Source: Gemmatimonadaceae bacterium (GTDB lineage Bacteria; Gemmatimonadota; Gemmatimonadetes; Gemmatimonadales; Gemmatimonadaceae). From it: 64,000 nucleotides of DNA. This document shows, in pieces, positions 51,874 to 60,156 of this stretch; position 1 is the stretch's first letter; each line of letters opens with the position of its first letter. Made by a program: the position numbers and the translations under genes. The stretch spans positions 310,001-374,000 of the forward strand of contig JADLCY010000001.1 in the NCBI GenBank assembly GCA_020846935.1. Reading direction: 5' to 3'. Below the pieces are notes generated by a model. It saw only the letters and a list, made by a program, of their open reading frames with translations. It ran no database searches and was not told where the DNA came from.

Positions 51874-53871
51874 ATGAACGAACCTCCCGCCCCTTCGCCT
51901 GAACCTGGGGGCGCTCCACATACCGGAATGCGTCCGTCGAACCACACAACGACGGAGAATCCCGTTCCGCTCCATCGCCATCACGCCGAGGCGGATCCCA
52001 GGGGGCGTCGACTCGCCATCCTGACGATCACCGCGCTCGGCGTCGTCTATGGCGACATCGGGACCAGTCCCCTCTACGCGCTGCAGGAGTGCTTCAAGCC
52101 GGAGTACGGCCTGACGCCAACGCCGGAGAACGTCTACGGCGTGCTCTCTCTCATCCTGTGGTCGCTGATCGTCATCGTCAGCATCAAGTACATCGTCTTC
52201 ATCCTGCGGGCGGACAACCGCGGCGAAGGCGGGATCCTCGCGCTGCTGGCGCTGATCTTCCAGGAAGAGAAGGAAGACGGCATGGGACGCACGAAGCTCG
52301 TGCTGTACATCGCGCTCGGGCTGTTCGGCGCTGCGCTGCTCTACGGCGACGGCATCATCACGCCCGCGATTTCGGTGCTCGGCGCCATGGAGGGCCTGCA
52401 GGTCGGCGCGCCCGGCTTTTCGCGCTTTGTCGTCCCGGCGACGCTGCTGATCCTGTTCACGCTCTTCCTGTTCCAGAAGTACGGTACGGCGCGGGTGGGA
52501 GGCGTCTTTGGTCCGATCATGGCCACCTGGTTCGTCACGCTGGCCGCGCTTGGCATCGCCGAAGTGGTTCGCGAGCCGGGGATCCTGCTGGCGGTGAATC
52601 CCTGGTATGCGATCCGGTTCTTCATGGCCAACGGACTGCACGGCATCGTGCTGCTGGGGGCGGTGGTGCTGTCGGTGACGGGCGCTGAGGCCCTGTACGC
52701 GGACATGGGGCACTTCGGCCGCAAACCGATCCGCACGGCGTGGTTCGGTCTCGTGTTTCCGGCCCTGCTGCTCAACTACCTCGGCCAGGGCGCCCTGATC
52801 CTCCGCGATCCGTCGGCGTCGTCGAATCCATTCTACAATCTCGCGCCAGGCTGGTTCTTCATCCCGCTGCTCATTCTCGCGACGCTCGCCGCGATCGTGG
52901 CTTCGCAGGCGTTGATCTCGGGCGCGTTCTCGATCACACAGCAGTGTGTGCAGCTCGGGTATTCGCCACGCGTGACGATCATCCATACCTCCAAGCAGGA
53001 GGCCGGGCAGATCTACATTCCCGAGGTGAACTGGCTGCTGATGATCGGGTGCCTGGCCGTCGTCGCCGGGTTCGGCTCGGTCAGCCGCCTCGGGGCGGCC
53101 TACGGCATCGCCGTGACCGGAACCATGGCCATCACGACGATCCTGTTCCACGAGATCGCCCGGTCGCGCTGGAACTGGTCGCCGTGGCGAGCCGGATTGC
53201 TGAGCGGGTTCTTCCTCGCGATCGACCTCGCCTTCTTCGGCGCCAACGCCATCAAGATCGAACACGGCGGCTGGGTGCCGCTGGCGCTCGGACTGTGCAT
53301 CTTCACGCTGCTCACGACATGGAAGGCGGGCCGCGTCCTGCTGCGGCGCATCCTGGAGGAACGCTCACTCCCCGTCGCGGAGTTCGTCGACAGCCTGGCC
53401 AAGGGCTCGGTGGTGCGTGTGCCGGGTACCGCGGTGTTCATGACGTCCGAGTCGGAGGGGACGCCGGTCGTGCTGCTGCACCACCTGAAGCACAACAAGG
53501 TGCTGCACGAGAAGACGATCCTGCTCTCAGTCATCGCCACGCAGGTGCCCGAGGTCCCGAGCAGCGAACGCATCACCGTGGAATCGCTCAGCAGCGGCAT
53601 CTACCGGGTGAAGGCGCGCTATGGCTTCATGGAGACGCCTAACGTCGAGGACATCCGTTCGCGCCTCGCCGAAGCCGGCATCAGGACCCGTCGTATGGAC
53701 ACGACGTACTACCTGGGCCGCGAGCAGCTGATTCCAACAAGCGGCGTTGGCATGGCCAAGTGGCGGAAGCGGCTGTTTGCCGTGATGTCCCGCAACGCGC
53801 GCTCGGCAACGCAGTACTTCGGCATCCCTCCCAATCGCGTCGTCGAACTGGGAGCGCAGATCGAGTTCTAG
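51874..53871 (+). CDS. kup: Kup-family potassium uptake protein
   Basis: 665 residues. Low-affinity K+/H+ symporter of the inner membrane. The N-terminal family block ITALGVVYGDIGTSPLYAL and LSLILWSLIVIVSIKYIVFI are clear, followed by the remaining helices to ~12 (for example DGIITPAISVLGAMEGL, GAEALYADMGHFG, NYLGQGALI), then a soluble C-terminal domain (~500-665) ending in RVVELGAQIEF. A ~48-residue polar N-terminal tail precedes the first helix; ATG 51874 is chosen, though the frame is open further upstream. An insertion-sequence end abuts the stop codon. Confidence 0.95.
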   Translation: MNEPPAPSPEPGGAPHTGMRPSNHTTTENPVPLHRHHAEADPRGRRLAILTITALGVVYGDIGTSPLYALQECFKPEYGLTPTPENVYGVLSLILWSLIVIVSIKYIVFILRADNRGEGGILALLALIFQEEKEDGMGRTKLVLYIALGLFGAALLYGDGIITPAISVLGAMEGLQVGAPGFSRFVVPATLLILFTLFLFQKYGTARVGGVFGPIMATWFVTLAALGIAEVVREPGILLAVNPWYAIRFFMANGLHGIVLLGAVVLSVTGAEALYADMGHFGRKPIRTAWFGLVFPALLLNYLGQGALILRDPSASSNPFYNLAPGWFFIPLLILATLAAIVASQALISGAFSITQQCVQLGYSPRVTIIHTSKQEAGQIYIPEVNWLLMIGCLAVVAGFGSVSRLGAAYGIAVTGTMAITTILFHEIARSRWNWSPWRAGLLSGFFLAIDLAFFGANAIKIEHGGWVPLALGLCIFTLLTTWKAGRVLLRRILEERSLPVAEFVDSLAKGSVVRVPGTAVFMTSESEGTPVVLLHHLKHNKVLHEKTILLSVIATQVPEVPSSERITVESLSSGIYRVKARYGFMETPNVEDIRSRLAEAGIRTRRMDTTYYLGREQLIPTSGVGMAKWRKRLFAVMSRNARSATQYFGIPPNRVVELGAQIEF

Positions 53872-54219
53872 GGAAGCTCTGAATAAGTGACTCTTGCATC
53901 TGGGGCGACGGCGCGCGGTATTGGCGCCCGACGGATTTCTTCACGAGGCCCAGATGAGTGAGCAGCGGACGTTGGCGAGCCAGGCGTGGATGGGCAAGAA
54001 GAAGGTGACCCGCCGGGAGCGCTTCCTGGCCGAGATGGACGCCGTCATTCCCTGGTCCACGCTGACGGGCCTGATCGCGCCGCACTATCCCACCGCCGGG
54101 CGAGGCCGGCGGCCGCTGCCGCTGGAGACCATGCTGCGCGTGTACTTCCTGCAGCAGTGGTTCGATCTCTCGGACCCGGCTGCCGAGGATGCCCTCTATG
54201 ATAGTGAGGCGATGCGCCA
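53872..54219 (+). mobile_element. truncated IS5-family insertion sequence (left end only)
   Basis: The left terminal repeat reads GGAAGCTCTGAATAAGTG (53872-53889), the usual IS5-type end. It is preceded by CTAG (53868-53871), a YTAR target of the kind IS5 elements choose; the TAG of it is the kup stop. A transposase N-terminus follows, then the element stops abruptly at the 3' end of the flavoprotein gene. No right end or target duplication is left, so it cannot move by itself. Confidence 0.8.
53954..54218 (+). pseudogene. IS5-family transposase, N-terminal fragment
   Basis: About 88 residues remain of a ~320-330-residue transposase: TLASQAWMGKKKVTRRERFL, EMDAVIPWSTLTGLIAPHYP, MLRVYFLQQWFDLSDPAAED, ALYDSEAMR. 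The DDE catalytic domain is missing. After SEAMR the frame runs on into DNA antisense to the neighbouring flavoprotein gene. The breakpoint is therefore near 54215. Confidence 0.85.
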
Positions 54220-55797
54220 TCATGCCGACTCCCGGAGGATCTCCCGCGCCGCGAACCACCCGGACACGCCCGCCGTTCCCGCACCGGGGTGCGTAGAGCT
54301 GCCGCACAGCCAGAGTCCGTTGAGCGGCGCGGCGTGGCGCGCACACGCAGGCACGGGGCGCATGAAAAGGAACTGATCGAGCGCCAGTTCGCCGTGCAGC
54401 ACGCTGCCTTCGGTGACGAGGTACTCCCGGGCAAGATCAGCCGGGGTGCGCACGTCCATGTGCAGGGTGCGACGCCCGAGGTCCGGTGCGTGCGGCGCGA
54501 GTGCCCGCATCACCGCCGCGCCTAACGCCACGCGCCGCTCCGGCGTCCATCCAGCGCGCAGGTCGTGCGCCGCGTACTGCGCGTGTATGGTCACCACGTG
54601 TTTGCCCGCCGGCGCCAGTCCGGGATCGAGTACGGTCGGCACGGTCACCTGCAGACCCGGCGACTCGGCCATCCCGCCGTGCTTGGCCGCGTCGTAGGCC
54701 CGCTCGAGCCAGGCCATCGTGGGCGCGATGGTGATGCTGCCTGCCAGCGCCTCTCGTGGCCATGGCGAGGCGCCGCCAAAACCGGGATCGCCATCGACCG
54801 CGAGGTGCACACGCGCCGAGGGGCCGCGCATGCGCACGTGGTCGACGGCGTGAAGGAACCCGGGATCGAACAACCCGGGTTCGACCAGCATGAATGTGCG
54901 ACGCACATCAGCGCTGCACGCCACCGTGCGTGCCACCAGGCGTTCGCCATTGACGAGTACCACGCCCGCCACACGATCATCGCGCGTGACCACCTGAATG
55001 ACTTCGGCGCCACAACGTATCTCGACCCCGGCGGCCCGCGCCGCAGCCTCGATCGCCAACGGTAGCGCCGCAACACCACCCGTGACGACCCGGCGCCCGT
55101 TCACGAGCCCCAGCGGCATGCCCACGTGATGATGCAGCAGCACCAGCGTCGTCCCACCAGACATGGGGCCGTGCTGCACGTCGCGTATGCCGCCGAACGA
55201 CAGGGCGCCCTTGAGTGCCGGGTGCTCGAACCACTCGTCGAGGTAGTCGGCAACTTCCATCGGCACGGCGCGGAGAAAGTCGATCATGCCGCGGCGGCCG
55301 AGTTTGCGTAGCCGTCGCCCTGATGAGAGCAGATCCCACAGGTCGCGCGGCGCGGTGCTTCCAACGAGGGGCGCTCGCCGTGAGTATATCTCGGCGAGCA
55401 TGCCCGAGAGGGCGGCGAGCTGGGTGCAGAACTCGGTCCAGCGCGCCGCGTCGCGAGGGGCGATGCGTTGCAGGGCAGCGGCCCCGCGCGAGGGGTCGGC
55501 ATCGAGCACGACGGGCGCGGCGTCGTGGACCGGAATCACCGTACCTGCCGGGGCGAACGTCGGCGCGTAGCCATGCCTCGCGAGCCCGAGCAACTCGGCC
55601 AGCGGCGCCGGCATCCATCCCGGGTCGTCGACACAGATGTTGGCGCGGAATCCCGGGTGGAACTCTTCGGTGGCGCACACGCCGCCGACGACGTCTCGCT
55701 GCTCGACCACCAGGACCTTGCGGCCGGCGCGTGCGAGCAGCGTCGCCGTGGTGAGCCCGTTCACGCCGGCACCGATCACGATGACGTCATAGCTCAT
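54220..55797 (-). CDS. CrtI/PYROXD2-like FAD-dependent oxidoreductase (second copy)
   Basis: 525 residues. The dinucleotide-binding fold starts at once: SYDVIVIGAGVNGLTTATLL, VLVVEQRDVVGG. The C-terminal FAD motif is LWLCGSSTHPGAGTAGVSG. The overall plan is that of phytoene desaturase and human PYROXD2. It is a paralogue of the next protein upstream. Start overlaps that gene's stop by four bases (ATGA). No carotenoid gene is nearby, so desaturation of phytoene is unlikely. Its substrate is unknown; see the operon finding. Its 3' end adjoins the broken insertion sequence. Confidence 0.88.
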   Translation of the reverse strand: MSYDVIVIGAGVNGLTTATLLARAGRKVLVVEQRDVVGGVCATEEFHPGFRANICVDDPGWMPAPLAELLGLARHGYAPTFAPAGTVIPVHDAAPVVLDADPSRGAAALQRIAPRDAARWTEFCTQLAALSGMLAEIYSRRAPLVGSTAPRDLWDLLSSGRRLRKLGRRGMIDFLRAVPMEVADYLDEWFEHPALKGALSFGGIRDVQHGPMSGGTTLVLLHHHVGMPLGLVNGRRVVTGGVAALPLAIEAAARAAGVEIRCGAEVIQVVTRDDRVAGVVLVNGERLVARTVACSADVRRTFMLVEPGLFDPGFLHAVDHVRMRGPSARVHLAVDGDPGFGGASPWPREALAGSITIAPTMAWLERAYDAAKHGGMAESPGLQVTVPTVLDPGLAPAGKHVVTIHAQYAAHDLRAGWTPERRVALGAAVMRALAPHAPDLGRRTLHMDVRTPADLAREYLVTEGSVLHGELALDQFLFMRPVPACARHAAPLNGLWLCGSSTHPGAGTAGVSGWFAAREILRESA

Positions 55798-57386
55798 CGA
55801 CGGCCCCCGGTATCGCGCAGGATTTCGAGCGCTGCCAGCCGCCCTCCCGCGCCCATGATGCCTCCGCCGGGATGCGTCGCCGAACCGCACTGGTACAGGC
55901 CATCGATCGGGGTGCGGAAGTGCGCCCAATGCGGCGCCGGCCGCAGGAAGAACAACTGGTGCAGCGCCAGTTCGCCCTGAAAGATGTTGCCCTCGGTGAG
56001 ACCCGTGATGTCTTCGATGTCCTGCGGCGTGAGCACCTGCCGGTGGAGGATCAGGTCGCGGATGCCGGGCGCGAAACGCGAGATCGCGGCGATGACCGCG
56101 TCACCGAAGGCCTCGCGTCTGGCGGCATCCCAGCCGCCGGTGATGTTTGAGGGCGCATACTGCACGAACACCGACATCACATGGCGACCGGGGGGCGCCA
56201 TCCGGGGGTCGATGGCCGACGGGAAGATGATGTCCATGTACGGCGCACGCGAAAACTCACCGTACTTCGCGTCGTCGTACGCCCGCTCGACGTACTCCAT
56301 CGTCGGCGAAATCGAGATCGCGCCGCGGTGGTGCGGGCCCACACCGGGAATGCAGGTGAAATCCGGCAAGGCACTGAGCGCGAGGTTGACCTTGCCTGAC
56401 GAGCCCCGGATCTTGTAGCGCCGGATGTCCTCGACGAACTCGCTGGGCAGCTGGCCGGGCTCGACGAGGCCGAGGAAGCTGCGCCTGGGGTCGAGCGATG
56501 TCACGACGACGTCGGCGTGGTACTCATCGCCCGCCTCGGTCACGACACCGGAGGCGCGACCGCCGCGGGTGAGCACCTTCGTCACACCGGCGTTGAGCAC
56601 GATGTCGGCGCCAAGGCTGCGCGCTGCGCTCGCGATCGACTCGGAGATCGCACCGGTCCCTCCCCTGGCAAAGCCCCACGCGCGGAACGCGCCGTCGATC
56701 TCCCCCATGTAGTGATGCAGCAGGACGTACGCCGACCCCGGCGTGCGCGGGCCCATGAACGTGCCGATGATTCCGCTCGCCGAACGTGTCGCCTTGATCA
56801 CGTCGGTCTCGAACCACTCGTCGAGGAAGTCCCCGGCGCTCATCGTCATCAGCTTGTAGAGCGCGTGGAAGTGTCGGGCGTCGAGCGTGCTGAAGTGCCG
56901 CCCCATCCTGAGCAACCCGCGCAGATCGCTCGGCGCGAGCGAGGTGGGGTCGGGCGGCACCATGGACAGGATCGGCTTGACCGCCATGGCCATGTGGTGC
57001 ATCAGCTTGCCGTATTCGTCGTACGCCTCCGCGTCGCGGAGCGAGTGGCGCACGTATTCGCGGCGCGTCGCATCGTGATCGGCCCAGCCCGCCAGGTAGT
57101 CGCCGTTGAACATCGGCGTGACCGTGCTCTCCAGAGGCAGGATGTGGAGCCCGTGGCGAGGCAGATCCAGGTCGCGGATCACCTCGGGGCGCAGCAGCGA
57201 CACGACGTACGAGAACACGGAGAACCGGAACCCCGGAACGACCTCCTCGGTGACCGCGGCGCCGCCGACCAGGTGCCGCCGCTCGAGGACCACGACCTTC
57301 CGGCCTGCACGCGCGAGGTAGGCCGCGTTCACCAGCCCGTTGTGGCCCCCGCCGATCACGATGGCGTCGTAGCGATGCAGGTTCAT
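55794..57386 (-). CDS. CrtI/PYROXD2-like FAD-dependent oxidoreductase (first copy)
   Basis: 530 residues. It begins with HRYDAIVIGGGHNGLVNAAYL and VVVLERRHLVGGAAVTEE, the FAD-binding start of the phytoene-dehydrogenase superfamily, and ends in LYQCGSATHPGGGIMGAGGRLAALEIL. The pattern is shared with the following gene, pointing to an old duplication. ATG 57386 overlaps the stop of the GcvT-like gene by four bases. The two flavoproteins may form a heterodimer; that is inference from coupling. Confidence 0.9.
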   Translation of the reverse strand: MNLHRYDAIVIGGGHNGLVNAAYLARAGRKVVVLERRHLVGGAAVTEEVVPGFRFSVFSYVVSLLRPEVIRDLDLPRHGLHILPLESTVTPMFNGDYLAGWADHDATRREYVRHSLRDAEAYDEYGKLMHHMAMAVKPILSMVPPDPTSLAPSDLRGLLRMGRHFSTLDARHFHALYKLMTMSAGDFLDEWFETDVIKATRSASGIIGTFMGPRTPGSAYVLLHHYMGEIDGAFRAWGFARGGTGAISESIASAARSLGADIVLNAGVTKVLTRGGRASGVVTEAGDEYHADVVVTSLDPRRSFLGLVEPGQLPSEFVEDIRRYKIRGSSGKVNLALSALPDFTCIPGVGPHHRGAISISPTMEYVERAYDDAKYGEFSRAPYMDIIFPSAIDPRMAPPGRHVMSVFVQYAPSNITGGWDAARREAFGDAVIAAISRFAPGIRDLILHRQVLTPQDIEDITGLTEGNIFQGELALHQLFFLRPAPHWAHFRTPIDGLYQCGSATHPGGGIMGAGGRLAALEILRDTGGRR

Positions 57387-58576
57387 GCGCGCTTGCGCTC
57401 CGGATCGAAGAACGGGAGCCGATGGACGCGCGCCTTCACCCGTCGACGCTGGTGTTCCACGGTGACTTCGAGCTGCAGTGGGGTGTCCGTCGTCGCGTAC
57501 CGGGTCTCCAGATGCGCGAGGGCGAGGTAGCGCTTGAGCAAGGGCGACCAGCAACTGCTCGACGCGTAACCGACCTGCCGGTGCGTGTTCGCGTCGTAGA
57601 TGGGGATACTCGCGCGGACGGCGACGCCCGGGAGGCGCGGCGCGAGGCCGGACTCGGCGAAGGTGCGTTCGAGCGAGGGCCAGTCCACCTCGAGCCCCGT
57701 GAACGTCCACGCCGGCCCGCGTGCAACTTCGTCGCGAATCGCGCGATGGCCGTTGAAGAACTCCTTGCCCAGCGCCACGCTCCATCCCAGCGACAGCTCG
57801 TGCGGCGTCGACGTCTGCCCTTCGATCATCGCGCGGCGCGCCGAGGTGTAGTCGACGTCGAGCAAGAGGAGCCCGGCCTCGATGCGCGCGATGTCGAGCG
57901 CGAGCAGCCCCGCGGGGACGATTCCGTAGGGCATGCCTTCCTCGATGAGCGCGTCCCAGACCTCCAGCGCGCGCTCCGGCGGGATCCAGAGTTCGTAGCC
58001 CAGATCACCGGTGTACCCGGTGCGCGTGATCTCCAGCGGCACGCCGCGAATGGTGGCCGTCGTTTGGCGGAAGAACCGAAGCGAGGTCAGTGACTGCTGC
58101 GTGGCCTGCTCCAGGATCACGCGCGCGCTGGGCCCCTGCAGGGCGAGGGCAGCGATGCGGTCGCTCACATCGTCGATCGTCACCGAGAGTCCGCGCGTGC
58201 TGAGCCCCAGCCAGCGATAGTTGGGGTCCGCGGACGTCATGCGCCAGCGCTCCTCGTCGAGTCGCGTCACCGTGCCGTCGTCGAGGACCTTTCCTTCGCC
58301 GTCACACCACGTCGTGTACAACACCTGGCCGATGGCGACCTTCTCCACGTCCCGGGTGATCACGCGATCGAGCAGACGGGCCGCGTCCGCTCCGCCGAGG
58401 TGGTACTTGAACAGCGGAGTGACATCGAGGAGCGCCGCGGAATTGCGAATCGCATGGTACTCGCGCTCGTGCGTGAGTTCGTACGAGCTCGCGACGACGT
58501 AGCCGGCCCAGCGTCGCCAGTTCTGCCCCTCGCAGAGCGCCGACGTTCTCGGATGGAACGCGGTGGTGCGGAGCAT
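57383..58576 (-). CDS. GcvT-like folate-dependent aminomethyltransferase
   Basis: 397 residues. GcvT/YgfZ fold: GYVVASSYELTHEREYHAIRNSAALLDVTPL, then ALQGPSAR, ITRTGYTGDLGYELW (the folate-binding region, with the family's GYTGE variant as GYTGD) and a C-terminal barrel with LPGVAVRASIPIYDAN. GcvT enzymes move a one-carbon unit from an amine to tetrahydrofolate. There are no glycine-cleavage H or P genes here; the partners are two FAD oxidoreductases, as in sarcosine or dimethylglycine oxidation. It begins directly after the beta-lactamase-family stop, with no gap. Confidence 0.9.
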   Translation of the reverse strand: MLRTTAFHPRTSALCEGQNWRRWAGYVVASSYELTHEREYHAIRNSAALLDVTPLFKYHLGGADAARLLDRVITRDVEKVAIGQVLYTTWCDGEGKVLDDGTVTRLDEERWRMTSADPNYRWLGLSTRGLSVTIDDVSDRIAALALQGPSARVILEQATQQSLTSLRFFRQTTATIRGVPLEITRTGYTGDLGYELWIPPERALEVWDALIEEGMPYGIVPAGLLALDIARIEAGLLLLDVDYTSARRAMIEGQTSTPHELSLGWSVALGKEFFNGHRAIRDEVARGPAWTFTGLEVDWPSLERTFAESGLAPRLPGVAVRASIPIYDANTHRQVGYASSSCWSPLLKRYLALAHLETRYATTDTPLQLEVTVEHQRRRVKARVHRLPFFDPERKRA

Positions 58577-59593
58577 CTACTTCGACGTGAACAGGAAGTA
58601 GTCGTAGGCCGCCCGTGCCACCTGCGCGATCACCCGCTCCTGGGCCACGGCGTCCACCAGCGACTCCTTGACGAAGATCGTCATCACCACATGTCCCGCG
58701 CCATCGGGAAGCGTCACGATACCGACGTCATTGGCGACCCCGATGCCTAACGAACCCGTTTTGTGCCGCACGTCGGTCCCGGGCGGGAGCAGGCCCTTGA
58801 TGCGCATCGCGCCGGTCTCGCACCGGAGCATGATGTCCAGCAACAGGTCCGTGTTCGGCCTGGACAGGGCCTCGCCCTTCCACAGCTTCTGCAGCAGCCG
58901 CGCCATCCCCAGGGGAGTGGCCGTATCGCGCGGATCGCGATAGAACGCGGTGGCGGCGGCTTTTGACGCTTCGGGGCTGACCTGGCGCGCTTTCGCTGCA
59001 AACCCACTCAACGTCCAGGCAGACTCGGGGCCGAGGTCCGTCACACCGATGGCGTCCGCAATCAACTGGATGGTGGATCGGTTGGCCGAGATTCCCGTAA
59101 CGCCGAGGGCGGCCAGTCGCTCGTTGACCGCGGAGCCACCGCCGGCGCTTCGCAACACGATGTCGGTCGCGCTGTTGTCGCTGATCAGCAGCATCAGCTC
59201 GGTGAGGTTGCGCAGCGAGAGGACGACGCCCGGATCGTCGAACAGGTTCGAAAGCGTTCCGCTGCCCGGGTGCAGGTCGCTCGCCTGCACCGTGATCATG
59301 GAATCGAGCCGCACCTGACGGCGATCGACGCGAGTGAGCAACTGGACGGCGATGGGCACCTTGACGGTGGACGCCATCGGAAAACCTTCGTCGCCGTTCA
59401 CGAAGAGTTCGCGGCCGGACTCGAGGTGGATCAGTCCCACACCGACCTTGCCGCGCGCAGCGGTCGAGAGTCGCTGGATCTCGGTCCTGAGGCGCTCGAG
59501 CCCGACGTCGTTCGACTGGGACTGAGCCGACGGGGGACTGAGGAGCAATCCGACGAGCACGAGCAAACGGGCCAACACGCGGGGAAGTCGCAT
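58577..59593 (-). CDS. class A beta-lactamase-family serine hydrolase
   Basis: 338 residues with a signal peptide (LARLLVLVGLLLSPPSAQS). The active-site Ser is in MASTVKVPIA (SxxK), the SDN loop in LISDNSATD and the KTG triad in HKTGSLG. DPRDTATPLGMARLL matches the segment just after the omega loop. The expected Glu166-x-x-x-Asn170 is not in its usual place, so hydrolytic turnover is uncertain; it could be a penicillin-binding or other acyl-serine enzyme. ATG 59593 begins the signal peptide. The stop codon abuts the ATG of the GcvT-like gene, so it probably heads that operon. Confidence 0.85.
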   Translation of the reverse strand: MRLPRVLARLLVLVGLLLSPPSAQSQSNDVGLERLRTEIQRLSTAARGKVGVGLIHLESGRELFVNGDEGFPMASTVKVPIAVQLLTRVDRRQVRLDSMITVQASDLHPGSGTLSNLFDDPGVVLSLRNLTELMLLISDNSATDIVLRSAGGGSAVNERLAALGVTGISANRSTIQLIADAIGVTDLGPESAWTLSGFAAKARQVSPEASKAAATAFYRDPRDTATPLGMARLLQKLWKGEALSRPNTDLLLDIMLRCETGAMRIKGLLPPGTDVRHKTGSLGIGVANDVGIVTLPDGAGHVVMTIFVKESLVDAVAQERVIAQVARAAYDYFLFTSK

Positions 59594-60156
59594 CCGGGTT
59601 CGGAGTGAGAGTGCGGGGAAAGCTCGGGGCGGGCCTGCCGACGCGCCACCCGCCCAGCGTCTGCCACTCCCTGGCAACGAGGCAGAGCCGAGCATTCGCC
59701 CCGCACGCCAAGACCAGCAGTCTGGCCTGGTCTTCGAGCGTGCGCTCTGGGCACGCCTCGGGCTCAGTGCTCCCTGCGGGTACGGCTCGTACGCGCATCA
59801 CGGGTCCGTCATTCTCCCCCGGAGACTTCACGGCGCGGGTCCGCACGGCGTCCGTGTCCAGGCATGGCTGGGCAAGTCCCGGACGAGGCATTGCCCGTCG
59901 CGCCCCTCACTGGCCTGATGCGCTCATTCGTTCCTTCGTGCGCCCGGACCCGGCGATCCGATCTGCTCGGCGCTCGCCCGTTCACCGACCTCGTCTCTCG
60001 ATCCTGGGTCACCGTCGCGGCGGGCGTAGCGAGCCAGCGCTCGGGCGCCGACGACGCCGCGTGGCGCACGGGACGACGGAGACGACCAGCCTCCGATTTG
60101 GAGGGCTTTCTTGACTTAGACGGCAGTAACTGACAATTTCGTAATGACTAAATCTT
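59594..60156. other. 563-base divergent intergenic region
   Basis: Lies between the divergent beta-lactamase/GcvT operon and the di-heme operon. Open frames exist on both strands but give Arg/Ser-rich sequence without family resemblance. The last ~60 bases are AT-richer and hold a promoter candidate for the rightward operon. The minus-strand operon must also start here. No RNA gene or insertion-sequence remnant is recognised. Confidence 0.4.
60111..60139 (+). promoter_or_regulatory. candidate promoter of the di-heme operon
   Basis: TTGACT (60111-60116) matches five of six bases of a sigma-70 -35 box and lies 17 bases before CAATTT (60134-60139), a weak -10. The local dip in GC and the position 18 bases before ATG 60157 support it. 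The poor -10 match keeps confidence low. ACTGACA/TGTCAGT arms (60129-60135, 60158-60164) flank the start. Confidence 0.35.

Noticed and set aside
54216-54376. Continuation of the transposase frame past residue ~88
   Set aside because: After the SEAMR residues the sequence is antisense to the flavoprotein C-terminus and no longer resembles IS5 transposases.
59605-60114. Open frames on both strands in the long divergent spacer
   Set aside because: Arg/Ser/Pro-rich, no ribosome site, no recognisable motif; probably non-coding.
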